Source of the DNA: JAWKIW01 sp046331175
GTDB lineage: Bacteria > Actinomycetota > Acidimicrobiia > Acidimicrobiales > Acidimicrobilacustridaceae
Direction of reading: 5' to 3'
Length of the DNA stretch: 64,000 nucleotides
Assembly (NCBI GenBank): GCA_046331175.1
Contig: JAXLRI010000018.1
Location: forward strand, 1-64,000
Part shown: positions 48,856-56,893 of the stretch, piece after piece
How positions within the stretch are numbered: the first letter of the stretch is position 1
How the letters are laid out: every line of letters begins with the position of its first letter
Position numbers and translations under genes: made by a program
The notes under the pieces: generated by a model
What the model saw: the letters and a program-made list of their open reading frames with translations, nothing else
Told to the model about the DNA's origin: nothing
The model's database searches: none

Positions 48856-49452
48856 TCAGGCGCGACGGCGGATGCCGTCGAGGAGGAGGGCGACGATCGC
48901 GTCGGCGGGCAGGGGGTCGCCGACGACCAGCGCCGGGTGGCTGCAGGCGAAGGTCAGGCTGCGCAGGAGGATGGCGGCGTCGAGCGGGTCGCGGTCGAGG
49001 CGGTCGGCGTCGGGGGCGATGACGTCGGCGACAGCCTGCAGCTCGGGGGCGGTGCGGCTGCGGGCCGCGGCCCGGCGGTGCTCGGGCGGCACGGTCATCC
49101 CCACCGCCGTCATCACCTGCCAGATGCGGTCGACCCGGTCCTGCACGATGCCGACCACGGCGGCCAGGCGGTCCTCGAGGGGCAGGGACGGGTCGACGGC
49201 GCGCACGGCGGCCTCGGCCGGGGCCGGGTCGACGACCGACTCGACCACGGCGGCGAGCAGCGCCTCCTTGTCGGCGAAGGCCCGGAAGACGGTGCCCTCG
49301 GCGATGCCGGCGGCCTCGGCGATCTGGCGGGTGGTGACCGCCGAGCCGTGCTCGAGCAGCAGCGGCACGGCGGCGTCGATGATCGCCGCCCGCCGCTCCT
49401 CGGGCGGGAGGGCGGCGGCGCGGGTGCGCGGGGAGGTCGCCGTGGAAGCCAC
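48856..49452 (-). CDS. TetR family transcriptional regulator of the exporter operon
   Basis: A 198-residue TetR regulator with HTH region AAIIDAAVPLLLEHGSAVTT, RQIAEAAGIAEGTVFRAFAD and KEALLAAVVESVVDPAP. It precedes the two ABC exporter genes on the same strand and so probably controls drug- or lipid-type export. GTG 49452 lies 6 nt after a TAGCGT -10 box, and a perfect 18-bp palindrome is just upstream, indicating autoregulation of a leaderless message. Confidence 0.93.
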   Translation of the reverse strand: MASTATSPRTRAAALPPEERRAAIIDAAVPLLLEHGSAVTTRQIAEAAGIAEGTVFRAFADKEALLAAVVESVVDPAPAEAAVRAVDPSLPLEDRLAAVVGIVQDRVDRIWQVMTAVGMTVPPEHRRAAARSRTAPELQAVADVIAPDADRLDRDPLDAAILLRSLTFACSHPALVVGDPLPADAIVALLLDGIRRRA

Positions 49453-49458
49453 GTCGGC

Positions 49459-49483
49459 ACGCTACTGAGTGAGCGCTCACTCA
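49459..49483 (-). promoter_or_regulatory. TetR operator TGAGTGAGC-GCTCACTCA with leaderless -10 box
   Basis: A perfect 18-bp palindrome at 49466-49483 lies immediately upstream of a TAGCGT box (49464-49459) that is 6 nt before GTG 49452. The GAGCGCTC-type core is common in TetR autoregulation. The operator fills the spacer between -35 and -10. Confidence 0.75.
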
Positions 49484-49492
49484 TTCAACGTG

Positions 49493-49507
49493 GTTCGGCC
49501 ACCGAAC
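49493..49507. promoter_or_regulatory. Inverted repeat GTTCGG-CCA-CCGAAC in the divergent TetR/GH5 region
   Basis: A perfect 6-bp inverted repeat with a 3-bp spacer, 22 bp upstream of the GH5 -10 box and 10 bp from the TetR palindrome. A possible second operator serving the GH5 gene. Confidence 0.4.
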
Positions 49508-49529
49508 GAGTGAACTCCGTCACCCTGAG

Positions 49530-49535
49530 TACGAT
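49530..49535 (+). promoter_or_regulatory. Leaderless-type -10 box TACGAT for the GH5 gene
   Basis: TACGAT is followed by 6 nt (CCTGCG) and ATG 49542. Confidence 0.5.
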
Positions 49536-49541
49536 CCTGCG

Positions 49542-51170
49542 ATGCGTGCACCAGCGGGACCGAGCCGCCCGACGAGCCGACCGACGCGTCGATCGATGAT
49601 CCGACGCCGAGTGGTGGGCGTGGCGATGGCCGCCGCCACCGTGGTCACGGTGGCGTCCACCGGGGTGGCGACCGCTCCCCCGGCCGGGGCCGCCGTGCCC
49701 GACGTGACGACCTGGACCACCCGCACCGGCACCGACGGTCGGGCCTACGTGGCCGACGACCAGGGCCGGGCCCGCCAGCTGCGCGGCTTCAACATGAAGA
49801 CCACCACCCCGGCCGCCACCGCCACCGACGAGCTGCTGGCGCTCGGCCAGGCCCGGGGCTTCGACCTGATGCGCCTGTCGGTCTACTGGTCGTCGTTCGA
49901 GCCGACCCAGGGCGCCTACGACGAGGCCTACCTCGACGAGGTCCAGACCGTCCTCGACCGGGCCGCCGCCCACGGGATCCTCGTCGTCATCGACTTCCAC
50001 CAGGACGTCTACGGCCCCGCCTTCGGCGACCACGGCATCCCGCTGTGGGCGACCCGCACCGACGGCAAGCCGTTCACCCCCCAGCCCACCTGGTTCCTCA
50101 ACTACCTGCAGCCCGCCGTGCAGGCGGCGTGGGAGCACCTCTACGAGGACGCCGACCTGCGCCAGGCCCAGATCGACGCCTGGAAGCACGTCGCCAGCCG
50201 GTTCCACACCCACCCGGCGCTGTTCGGCTACGACCTGCTCAACGAGCCGTTCGGCCTGATCCGCGACGGCGAGCAGATCTTCGACGCCTTCGCCCGCGTG
50301 CAGCGCGAGCAGATGACGCCGATGTTCCAGCGGCTGACCGACGGGCTGCGCACGGTCGACCCGAACCACTTCGTGCTGTTCGAGGCCCCCAACGTGGCGT
50401 CGCTCGGGCTGCCCATCAGCCTCGGCCACGTCAACGGCGACAAGATCATCTTCTTCCCGCACTTCTACGACCCGTCGGTCGAGTCGGCCACGTACGTGCC
50501 CGGCGCCGATCCGCCGAAGCTCAACCCCGAGTTCTTCTCGGTGTACGAGCAGGCCACCATGCCCTACGTGCTGGCCAACGGGTACCCGACGTGGTTCGGC
50601 GAGTGGGGCGTCGCCCACCCCGACTGGCCCGGCATGGACGCCTTCGTCGCCAGCAGCCTCGCCCTGATGGACCGGGTGGGCTCGGGCTGGACGGTGTTCA
50701 ACTGGTGCAAGGGCTCGGGCTACTGCCCGCTCGACGGCAGCGGGAGCGACCGGCCCAACATCGGCCAGATCGTGCGGCCGTGGGCCCGGGCCATCGCCGG
50801 GGCGCCCACGTCGTTCACCTTCGACCCCGCCTCCAAGCGGCTGATCGTCGTGTTCCGCGACGGCGGGGCCAAGGGCACCACCGACCTGTTCGTCCCCACC
50901 GGCTTCTACGCCGGCGGCCACCAGGTGACCACCACCGACGTCGACGGCTCGTGGTCGTCCAGCTTCGACGCCGGCACCGGCGTGCTCTCGGTGCAGACCC
51001 CGGTCACCGGCGGCGACCACGCCATCTGCCTCGATCCGGTGGGCACCACGGCCCCGTGCGTCGTGCCCGTGGCCGTGCCGGTGACCACCACCACGGCGGC
51101 CCCCACCACCACGACGACGGCCGCCCCCGCCGTGGCCACCACCGCGGTGACGCCGGCGTTCACGGGCTGA
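49542..51170 (+). CDS. Secreted GH5 glycosidase (endoglycoceramidase-like) ending in TPAFTG
   Basis: A 542-residue exported glycoside hydrolase family 5 enzyme. Signal peptide RRRVVGVAMAAATVVTVAST ending near GAAVPD. The TIM barrel (about 65-415) has MRLSVYWSSFEPTQGAYD, the general acid about E235 in DLLNEPFG, and the nucleophile about E354 in WFGEWGVAHPD; IDFHQDVYGPAFGDHG is typical of endoglycoceramidases, which cut oligosaccharides from glycolipids. A beta-sandwich follows (about 420-505), then a Thr/Ala/Pro stalk, and the protein stops exactly at TPAFTG with no membrane helix. The leaderless-type start is supported by TACGAT. Confidence 0.92.
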   Translation: MRAPAGPSRPTSRPTRRSMIRRRVVGVAMAAATVVTVASTGVATAPPAGAAVPDVTTWTTRTGTDGRAYVADDQGRARQLRGFNMKTTTPAATATDELLALGQARGFDLMRLSVYWSSFEPTQGAYDEAYLDEVQTVLDRAAAHGILVVIDFHQDVYGPAFGDHGIPLWATRTDGKPFTPQPTWFLNYLQPAVQAAWEHLYEDADLRQAQIDAWKHVASRFHTHPALFGYDLLNEPFGLIRDGEQIFDAFARVQREQMTPMFQRLTDGLRTVDPNHFVLFEAPNVASLGLPISLGHVNGDKIIFFPHFYDPSVESATYVPGADPPKLNPEFFSVYEQATMPYVLANGYPTWFGEWGVAHPDWPGMDAFVASSLALMDRVGSGWTVFNWCKGSGYCPLDGSGSDRPNIGQIVRPWARAIAGAPTSFTFDPASKRLIVVFRDGGAKGTTDLFVPTGFYAGGHQVTTTDVDGSWSSSFDAGTGVLSVQTPVTGGDHAICLDPVGTTAPCVVPVAVPVTTTTAAPTTTTTAAPAVATTAVTPAFTG

Positions 51171-51186
51171 TCACCCGCACCCGCGG

Positions 51187-52281
51187 TCAGCTCGACATCG
51201 GCCGCCCCGGGTTCACCGGGGTCCGCTCGAGGCCGGCGGGGCGACGCGGTCGGTAGGCCTGCACCACCGGCGCCAGCTCCGCGGGCGAGGCGCCGTGGAG
51301 GATGACGCCGTTGCATCCGAGGTCGAGCTGGCCCAGCACGGCGTCGACGCACTGGTCGGGCGTGCCGGTGGCCGCTGCCGCCAGCCACTCGGGCGGGATG
51401 ACCTCGGCCAGGTGCTCGAGCTGTTCGGTCGTGCCGACCTGGTCGAGCGCCCCTGTGGCGCTGCTGAACACCGGATCGGCCCGGATGGCCGCCAGTGCCG
51501 CGGGATCCCAGCGGTTGGTCTCGACCAGCAGGTCGCCGTAGCCCTGCAGGTACGTGGCGAGCCGCCCGACGGTCTTCTTCAGGCGCAGCGCCTCGGGCAG
51601 GTGGTCGCCCACGGTGGCGAAGCACGACCAGATGCGGATGGCGTCGGGATCGCGGCCGGCCTCCTCGGCCGCCCGGCGCACGATCTCGACGCAGCGGGCG
51701 GTGGTCTCGTCGGAGAAGTACGTGTGCAGGATCACGCCGTCGAAGACCCGCCCGGCCAGAGCCAGCGAGTTGGGGCCGAAGGCGCTCAGGAGGAGCGGGA
51801 TGGGCTCGGTGCGCCCCCAGTCCATGTGCAGGATCGGGTACCGACCGGCCGGCCCGTCGTGGCCGAGCACCAGCTCCCCCGACCAGACCCGCCTGAGCAA
51901 GGTGGCGACGTCCTCGAGCTGGGCGGTGGTGATGTGGGGGATGCCGAAGGCGTCGAACAGCACGCCGACGCCCCGCCCCAGCCCGAGGGCGAACCGACCG
52001 CCGGTCAGGCGGTCCATCGTCGTGGCGAACGACGCCGTCACCATGAGGTGGCGGGTGTTGTGGTTCGTCACCCCGGTGGCGATGCCGAGGTCCGTCGAGC
52101 TGGCGGCGACCGCCCCCGACAGGGTGGCAGCCTCCTTCACGTTGAACCGCTCGGAGATGAAGCCCGTGCCCAGGCCGATCCGCTCGGCCTCGGCCACGTC
52201 GTCGAACAGCACCTGCGGGTCGTCGGGGGCACCCGCCAGCAGGTAGCAGGCCAGCTCGCCCAGCACGTCGTGGTCGCTCAT
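51187..52281 (-). CDS. LLM-class (luciferase-like) F420-dependent oxidoreductase
   Basis: A 364-residue luciferase-like TIM barrel: VLFDDVAEAERIGLGTGFIS, ERFNVKEAATLSGAVAASST, HNTRHLMVTASFATTMDRLT, GGRFALGLGRGVGVLFDAFG and HTYFSDETTARCVEIVRRAA. Actinobacterial members use coenzyme F420; FMN cannot be excluded. Substrate unknown. ATG 52281 is 8 nt after a TAGCGT -10 box. The stop is only 16 bp from the convergent GH5 stop. Confidence 0.9.
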   Translation of the reverse strand: MSDHDVLGELACYLLAGAPDDPQVLFDDVAEAERIGLGTGFISERFNVKEAATLSGAVAASSTDLGIATGVTNHNTRHLMVTASFATTMDRLTGGRFALGLGRGVGVLFDAFGIPHITTAQLEDVATLLRRVWSGELVLGHDGPAGRYPILHMDWGRTEPIPLLLSAFGPNSLALAGRVFDGVILHTYFSDETTARCVEIVRRAAEEAGRDPDAIRIWSCFATVGDHLPEALRLKKTVGRLATYLQGYGDLLVETNRWDPAALAAIRADPVFSSATGALDQVGTTEQLEHLAEVIPPEWLAAAATGTPDQCVDAVLGQLDLGCNGVILHGASPAELAPVVQAYRPRRPAGLERTPVNPGRPMSS

Positions 52282-52289
52282 GGCGACGA

Positions 52290-52295
52290 ACGCTA
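52290..52295 (-). promoter_or_regulatory. Leaderless-type -10 box TAGCGT for the LLM gene
   Basis: TAGCGT (minus strand) is followed by 8 nt (TCGTCGCC) and ATG 52281. Confidence 0.5.
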
Positions 52296-52399
52296 GATCT
52301 CCCCCGCACGGGGGAGGTTCCGCCTCGCCCTCGACGTCGACGATGCGGCGGTCCCGTCCGCCCGGCCCCGCCGCCGGCGAACCATCGAGGAGCGATGCC

Positions 52400-52870
52400 A
52401 TGCCCACCCACCCCAACGCCGATGAGGCCCGACGGGTCTTCGAGGCGTTCTGGATCCACGGCGACGTGCAGCCCATGCTCGACGCCGCCACCGACGACTT
52501 CGTCTGGATCAACGACATCGGCGCCGGACCGTGGCGCGAGCTGCACGGCAAGGACGAGGCGACGGCGATGCAGCTGTGGTGGTTCGACTGGTTCGAGGGC
52601 ACGTTCCGCCACGAGCTGATCGACGTGTGCGCCAGCGACGACCGCGTCATCGAGGTGCTGCGCGAGGTGGGCGAGAAGGACGGTCACGTCTTCGACAACG
52701 TCGCCCTGTACGTCTACGAGGTCGGTCCCGACAGGCGGTTCACCTCGCTCCGCACCTTCGACCGGGATCGCGGCGCGATCGAGGCCTTCTGGTCCCACTT
52801 CCCCGAGGTGCTGGCCATCGACACCGCCGCCGTGCTCGCCGGCTCGACCGAGCCGGTGGCGCCCGGGTGA
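52400..52870 (+). CDS. SnoaL/NTF2-like fold protein
   Basis: A 156-residue protein of the NTF2/SnoaL superfamily: ADEARRVFEAFWIHGDVQPM, LDAATDDFVWINDIGAGPWR, LHGKDEATAMQLWWFDWFEG and RFTSLRTFDRDRGAIEAFWS. Members are small-molecule isomerases, hydrolases or binding proteins; nothing here fixes the reaction. ATG 52400 follows GAGGAGCG. The stop overlaps a possible upstream GTG of the LuxR-type gene. Confidence 0.75.
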   Translation: MPTHPNADEARRVFEAFWIHGDVQPMLDAATDDFVWINDIGAGPWRELHGKDEATAMQLWWFDWFEGTFRHELIDVCASDDRVIEVLREVGEKDGHVFDNVALYVYEVGPDRRFTSLRTFDRDRGAIEAFWSHFPEVLAIDTAAVLAGSTEPVAPG

Positions 52871-52896
52871 CGCTTCGGCCGTCGGTGCACCACCGG

Positions 52897-52902
52897 TACC
52901 CT
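52897..52902 (+). promoter_or_regulatory. Leaderless-type -10 box TACCCT for the ATPase-LuxR gene
   Basis: TACCCT is followed by 6 nt (GCGGCG) and GTG 52909; it favours this start over GTG 52867. Confidence 0.45.
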
Positions 52903-52908
52903 GCGGCG

Positions 52909-55719
52909 GTGGACGGGGTCGAGGCGGGCCGGGGGACTCCGGGTGGGACGTCGGGACGGCCGACGGGACCGCCCCTGGCCCTCACCCGCTTCGTCGGTCG
53001 CGCCGACGAGCTGGCGCGGCTGGCCGCCGTCGTCACCGACCACCGCCTCGTGACCCTGGTGGGGCCCGGCGGCTGCGGCAAGACCCGGCTGGTCCTGGAG
53101 CACCTCCTGCGATCGGGGGACCACGACGCGCTCGTCGTCGACCTCGGTCCCCTGGCCGACCCGGCCGGCCTGGTCCCACTGCTGCTCGAGGCCGCCGGCG
53201 CCCCGGCCCAGGCCCCCGGTGATCCGTCGGACCAGCTCGTCGCTCGACTCGACCGGCGCCGGACCCTCGTGCTCGACACCTGCGAGCACGTGCTCGACGC
53301 CGCCACCGAGGTCACCGCCCACCTCCTCGGGCGGCTGCCGGGGCTGCACGTGCTGGCCACCAGCCGCGAGCCGCTCGGGCTCGCCGGCGAGGCCGTCTTC
53401 CGGGTGCCGTCCCTGGCGGTGCCCGCCGGCGACGACCTCGACGGGGCCGCCGACGCCGACGCGGTGGCCCTGTTCGTCGACCGCGCCCGCCTGGTGCGAC
53501 CCGACTTCAGCGCCACGACCGATCTGCCGGCCGTCGTGGAGGTCTGCCGACGGCTCGACGGCCTGCCGTTGGCCCTCGAGCTGGCCGCCGCCCGGCTCGA
53601 CCTCCTCGGCCCCCGCCAGCTCGTCGACAGCCTCGACGACCGGTTCCGCGTCCTGACCGGGGGCAGCCAGGTCGTGCTCCCCCGCAGTCGCACGCTCGCA
53701 GCATCGATGGCCTGGTCCTACGACCTGCTCGACGACGACGAGCGACGGGCGCTCGTGGCGCTGTCGACCTTCCGGGGCACGTTCCCGCTGACCGCCGCCG
53801 TCGCCGTCGCCGGGGCCGCCGTCGACGAGCCGTCCGCGGCCGTCGTCGTGGCGCGCCTGGTGCGCAAGTCGCTGGTCCAGGCCGAGCCGACCGACCCGGA
53901 GACGATGCTGCACCTGCTCGACACCGTCGCCGCCTTCGCCGCCGAGGTCGGCGCCGATCGAGGGCCCGACGTCGTGGCCCGCGCCCGCGATCGCCACCTG
54001 CGCTGGTACGCCTCGGAGGCGGTCCGCCTGGCCGACGACGCCGACCGTGGCCGCCCCGATGCGCCGCTCGATCGCCTGCGGCGGCTGCACCCCGACCTCC
54101 TGGGAGCGCTCGAGCACGCCCTTGGCGAGGCCGGCGACGACCCGACGGCCGCCACCGCCATGTGGCAGATCGCCGGCGCCCTCACCTTCCTGTGGACCTC
54201 GACAGGTCGCTTCGCCGAGGCCCGGTCCTGGTTCGAGCGGGTGGCCGCCCACCCCATCGACGACGAGTCCGAGATGGTGCCCGCGTGGTGGGGAGCCGCC
54301 CACGTGGCCCTGTACGGCAGCGACCTCGAGCTGGCGGCGCGCGCCGGCGCCGAGGCCGAGGCCCTGGCCCGGCGGGTCGGCGACGACCGCCACCTGGGCC
54401 GGGCCCTCGACACCCTTGCCACCCTGGAGCTGTTCGCCGACGCCGACCGCGCCGCCGTCCTCCACCAGGAGGCCATCGACCTCGCCACCTCCGCGGGCGA
54501 CCGCTGGTGCCTGGCTGACGCGCTGCAGGCATCCGCCTACGGCGACCTGTTCACGCTGCGCCTCGACCGGGCGGCCGCCAAGCTCGATCGTGCCCGGCCG
54601 GCCGCCGTCGAGCTCGACCATCCGTTGCTGGTGGCGTGGGACCAGGCCGGCCGGGCGCTGCTCGCCGGCCTCCGCGGCGACGTCGCCGACACCGGTCCGC
54701 ACCTGGCGGGGGCCCGGGCGGCGCTCGCTCGCCTCGGCGACCCCAACATCGCCCTCTACACCGAGCTGGCCGCCGCCGTCGGCGGAGCCCTGGCCGACGG
54801 CCCGGCACCGTGGGTGCCCCCGTTGACCGCCGCCGTGGCCGAGGCCGAACAGGTCGGGGCCGGGGTGGGCCTCCCCCTGGCCGTCCCCCAGCTGGCCCAG
54901 CTGCTGCTGTCGGCCGGCGACGTGGCCGAGGCCGACGCGCTGCTGGCCCGCTGGCGAGACCTGCTCGCCGCCATCCTGCCCCGCTCGGCGTGGCGGCTCG
55001 ACCTGCTCGACGCCCACGCCGCCACCGTCCGCCAGGACCGTGGCGCGGCCGAAGCCGCCCTGCACCGCGCCTCCACGGCGGCCGGCGAGCACACCACCCC
55101 GGCCCAGCAGGCGATGGTGCAGCTCACCACGGGCGTGGTCCGGGTGGCCGTCGGTGACCCGGCGACGGCCGAGCCGCACCTGGTCGACGCCGTCGGTGCG
55201 CTGCACGACGCCGGTCTCGTCCCGGCCCTGGTCGATGCCCTCGACGCCCTGGCGACCATCCGCGAGCAGCAGGCGGCCACGGTGGACGCGGCTCGGCTCG
55301 CAGGAGCGGCCCACGAGCTGCGCCGCTCGCGCGGCATCGTCCACACCGAGCTCGGTGCGCTCCTCGCCCCTCGGCTGCCCTCTGCCGGCGACGGTCGGTC
55401 ACCGGCCGAGGTCGACGCCTTCGCCGCCGGGGTGGCGGCACCCGACGACGTCGTGGCCAGCATCGGACGCGGCCGGGGGACCCGACGCCGACCGGCGATC
55501 GGTTGGGGCTCCCTCACGCCCACGGAGGCTCGTGTGGTCGACCTCGCCGCCGAGGGCTGCACGAACGCCCAGATCGCCGAACGGCTCTTCGTCGGCACCG
55601 AGACGGTCAAGACGCACCTCTCGAGCGCCTACGACAAGCTCGGGGTCCGCAACCGGGCCGCGCTCGCCGCGGCGCGGCACCGCCTCGCCGATCCACCCTC
55701 CCACCCGGCACCTGGCTAG
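52909..55719 (+). CDS. Large ATP-binding LuxR-family (LAL/NB-ARC-like) regulator
   Basis: A 936-residue regulator. An NTPase domain begins with FVGRADELARLAAVVTDHRL and P-loop VGPGGCGKTRLVLEHLL (about 51-67), then Walker B-like RRTLVLDTCEHVLDAATEVT and GLPLALELAAARLDLLGPRQ, as in AfsR/NB-ARC proteins. The middle (about 380-830) is helical, tetratricopeptide-like and Ala-rich. The C-terminal HTH reads LTPTEARVVDLAAEGCTNAQ, IAERLFVGTETVKTHLSSAY and DKLGVRNRAALAAAR. Such proteins integrate nucleotide and ligand signals. GTG 52909 is preferred through its -10 box; GTG 52867, which overlaps the preceding stop, would add 14 residues. Confidence 0.88.
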   Translation: MDGVEAGRGTPGGTSGRPTGPPLALTRFVGRADELARLAAVVTDHRLVTLVGPGGCGKTRLVLEHLLRSGDHDALVVDLGPLADPAGLVPLLLEAAGAPAQAPGDPSDQLVARLDRRRTLVLDTCEHVLDAATEVTAHLLGRLPGLHVLATSREPLGLAGEAVFRVPSLAVPAGDDLDGAADADAVALFVDRARLVRPDFSATTDLPAVVEVCRRLDGLPLALELAAARLDLLGPRQLVDSLDDRFRVLTGGSQVVLPRSRTLAASMAWSYDLLDDDERRALVALSTFRGTFPLTAAVAVAGAAVDEPSAAVVVARLVRKSLVQAEPTDPETMLHLLDTVAAFAAEVGADRGPDVVARARDRHLRWYASEAVRLADDADRGRPDAPLDRLRRLHPDLLGALEHALGEAGDDPTAATAMWQIAGALTFLWTSTGRFAEARSWFERVAAHPIDDESEMVPAWWGAAHVALYGSDLELAARAGAEAEALARRVGDDRHLGRALDTLATLELFADADRAAVLHQEAIDLATSAGDRWCLADALQASAYGDLFTLRLDRAAAKLDRARPAAVELDHPLLVAWDQAGRALLAGLRGDVADTGPHLAGARAALARLGDPNIALYTELAAAVGGALADGPAPWVPPLTAAVAEAEQVGAGVGLPLAVPQLAQLLLSAGDVAEADALLARWRDLLAAILPRSAWRLDLLDAHAATVRQDRGAAEAALHRASTAAGEHTTPAQQAMVQLTTGVVRVAVGDPATAEPHLVDAVGALHDAGLVPALVDALDALATIREQQAATVDAARLAGAAHELRRSRGIVHTELGALLAPRLPSAGDGRSPAEVDAFAAGVAAPDDVVASIGRGRGTRRRPAIGWGSLTPTEARVVDLAAEGCTNAQIAERLFVGTETVKTHLSSAYDKLGVRNRAALAAARHRLADPPSHPAPG

Positions 55720-55762
55720 GTTGCCAGCGCACCGTTCGGGGCACCGAGCCAGGAGGAGCGCC

Positions 55763-56278
55763 ATGAAGAAGTCCGTGTGGGCCATGCTCAACGAGCAGGA
55801 GAAGGAGCTCCTCCGCAAGGTCGAGCCCGACGCGCTGCGCGAGCTCGACGAGGACGAGCTGTCGGCGGTGCACGACCGCATCCGGCGGGCGCGCAACAAG
55901 TACTCGAAGAACTACAGGCGCCAGGCCGCCGCCCAGGTCGGCAAGGACGCCTCCCGCGCCAAGGCCCACGCCAAGAACGCTCGCACCGCGGTGAAGGCCG
56001 AGGCCTTCGAGGACGCCCTGGCCCGCACCTCGCGGCGCCTGGCCAAGCTCGCCCGCGAGAGCGCCGACGAGCTGAAGGCCGAGCGGCTGGCCGCCGCCCG
56101 GGCCGCCAAGGGCGGCAAGGGGGGCAAGGGGGGCAAGGCCCGCCAGCCGGCCGCCCGGGGCTCGAAGGTGAAGGCGGCGTCGGGCAAGAAGCAGCGGCGC
56201 ACGCCGTCGAGCAAGCGCGACCAGGCCGCGGCCCGGGCCGCCACCCGCCGCACCGAGGCCAAGCGGGGCCGTCGCTGA
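55763..56278 (+). CDS. Basic Lys/Ala-rich actinobacterial protein of unknown function
   Basis: A 171-residue very basic protein. The first 50 residues (MLNEQEKELLRKVEPDALRE, LDEDELSAVHDRIRRARNKY) form amphipathic helices; the rest is Lys/Arg/Ala-rich with KGGKGGKGGK repeats and an RRTEAKRGRR tail, like nucleic-acid-binding tails of HU-type or histone-like proteins. The homologous family is uncharacterised as far as I know. It has AGGAGG 7 nt before ATG 55763 and a TAGGTT box about 40 nt upstream, so unlike its neighbours it has a true leader. Confidence 0.75.
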   Translation: MKKSVWAMLNEQEKELLRKVEPDALRELDEDELSAVHDRIRRARNKYSKNYRRQAAAQVGKDASRAKAHAKNARTAVKAEAFEDALARTSRRLAKLARESADELKAERLAAARAAKGGKGGKGGKARQPAARGSKVKAASGKKQRRTPSSKRDQAAARAATRRTEAKRGRR

Positions 56279-56298
56279 ACCACCCGCACCGCCGCGGC

Positions 56299-56304
56299 TA
56301 GGTT
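56299..56304 (+). promoter_or_regulatory. Leaderless-type -10 box TAGGTT for the UspA gene
   Basis: TAGGTT is followed by 8 nt (GCCCGACC) and ATG 56313; identical spacing to the boxes of gpsA, LCP and APH genes. Confidence 0.5.
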
Positions 56305-56312
56305 GCCCGACC

Positions 56313-56774
56313 ATGTCTGGTCCGATCCTGCTGTGCGTCGACGGCTCCGAGCTCTCCATCCAGGCGGTGGCCGCCGGCCTCGCCGTGGTCGACCACGACG
56401 GCCCGTTCGCACTGGTCACCGTCATGGACGCGCCCGACCCCACCCTGGTCACCGGGACCGGGTTCGCCGGCGGCGTGATGAGCACCGAGGAGTACGCCGA
56501 CGAGCAGGCGGCCGCCCAGGCCCGGGCCGACGCCGTGCTGACCGAGCTCGAGGGCCAGCTGGGCCTGCCCCAGGTCACCCACCACGTGCTCGAGGGCGAG
56601 CCGGGCCCCGCCCTGGTCCAGCTGGCCGACCAGGTCGGCGCCCGGGCCATCGTGCTCGGCTCGCGGGGCCGCGGCGGCCTGCGCCGGGCCGTGCTCGGCT
56701 CGGTGTCGGACCACGTCGTGCGCAACGCCACCTGCCCGGTCGTCGTGACCGGCGCCGGCGCCACCGAGGCCTGA
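56313..56774 (+). CDS. Universal stress protein (UspA family)
   Basis: A 153-residue single-domain UspA protein: PILLCVDGSELSIQAVAAGL at the start and the ATP-binding signature G-x2-G-x9-G-S in VLGSRGRGGLRRAVLGSVSD, followed by VVRNATCPVVVTG. It should bind ATP and take part in stress or dormancy responses. Its start is leaderless-type. Confidence 0.92.
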   Translation: MSGPILLCVDGSELSIQAVAAGLAVVDHDGPFALVTVMDAPDPTLVTGTGFAGGVMSTEEYADEQAAAQARADAVLTELEGQLGLPQVTHHVLEGEPGPALVQLADQVGARAIVLGSRGRGGLRRAVLGSVSDHVVRNATCPVVVTGAGATEA

Positions 56775-56788
56775 GCGCACCGGCAGCC

Positions 56789-56818
56789 GGGGCGCCGGCG
56801 GGCGGGGCGCCGGCGGGC
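56789..56818. repeat. Two-copy 15-bp direct repeat after uspA
   Basis: GGGGCGCCGGCGGGC occurs twice head to tail (56789-56803, 56804-56818) in the gap between uspA and the hybrid kinase. Confidence 0.7.
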
Positions 56819-56829
56819 GACCGGCCCGC

Positions 56830-56884
56830 TTGACGAGAACTTCACCGAACCCGGGGGGTCCCTTCACCTCCCCTTCGTACCGTC
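56830..56884 (+). promoter_or_regulatory. 11-bp-phased direct repeats (TTCACC type) upstream of the hybrid kinase
   Basis: Successive 11-mers begin at 56830 (TTGACG), 56841 (TTCACC), 56852 (no match), 56863 (TTCACC) and 56874 (TTCGTA). The two TTCACC units are exactly 22 bp apart. The unit resembles the GTTCACC direct repeats of actinobacterial PhoP-type boxes. A TACCGT box at 56878 is 10 nt before the ATG. Confidence 0.5.
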
Positions 56885-56893
56885 GGCGCCGAG

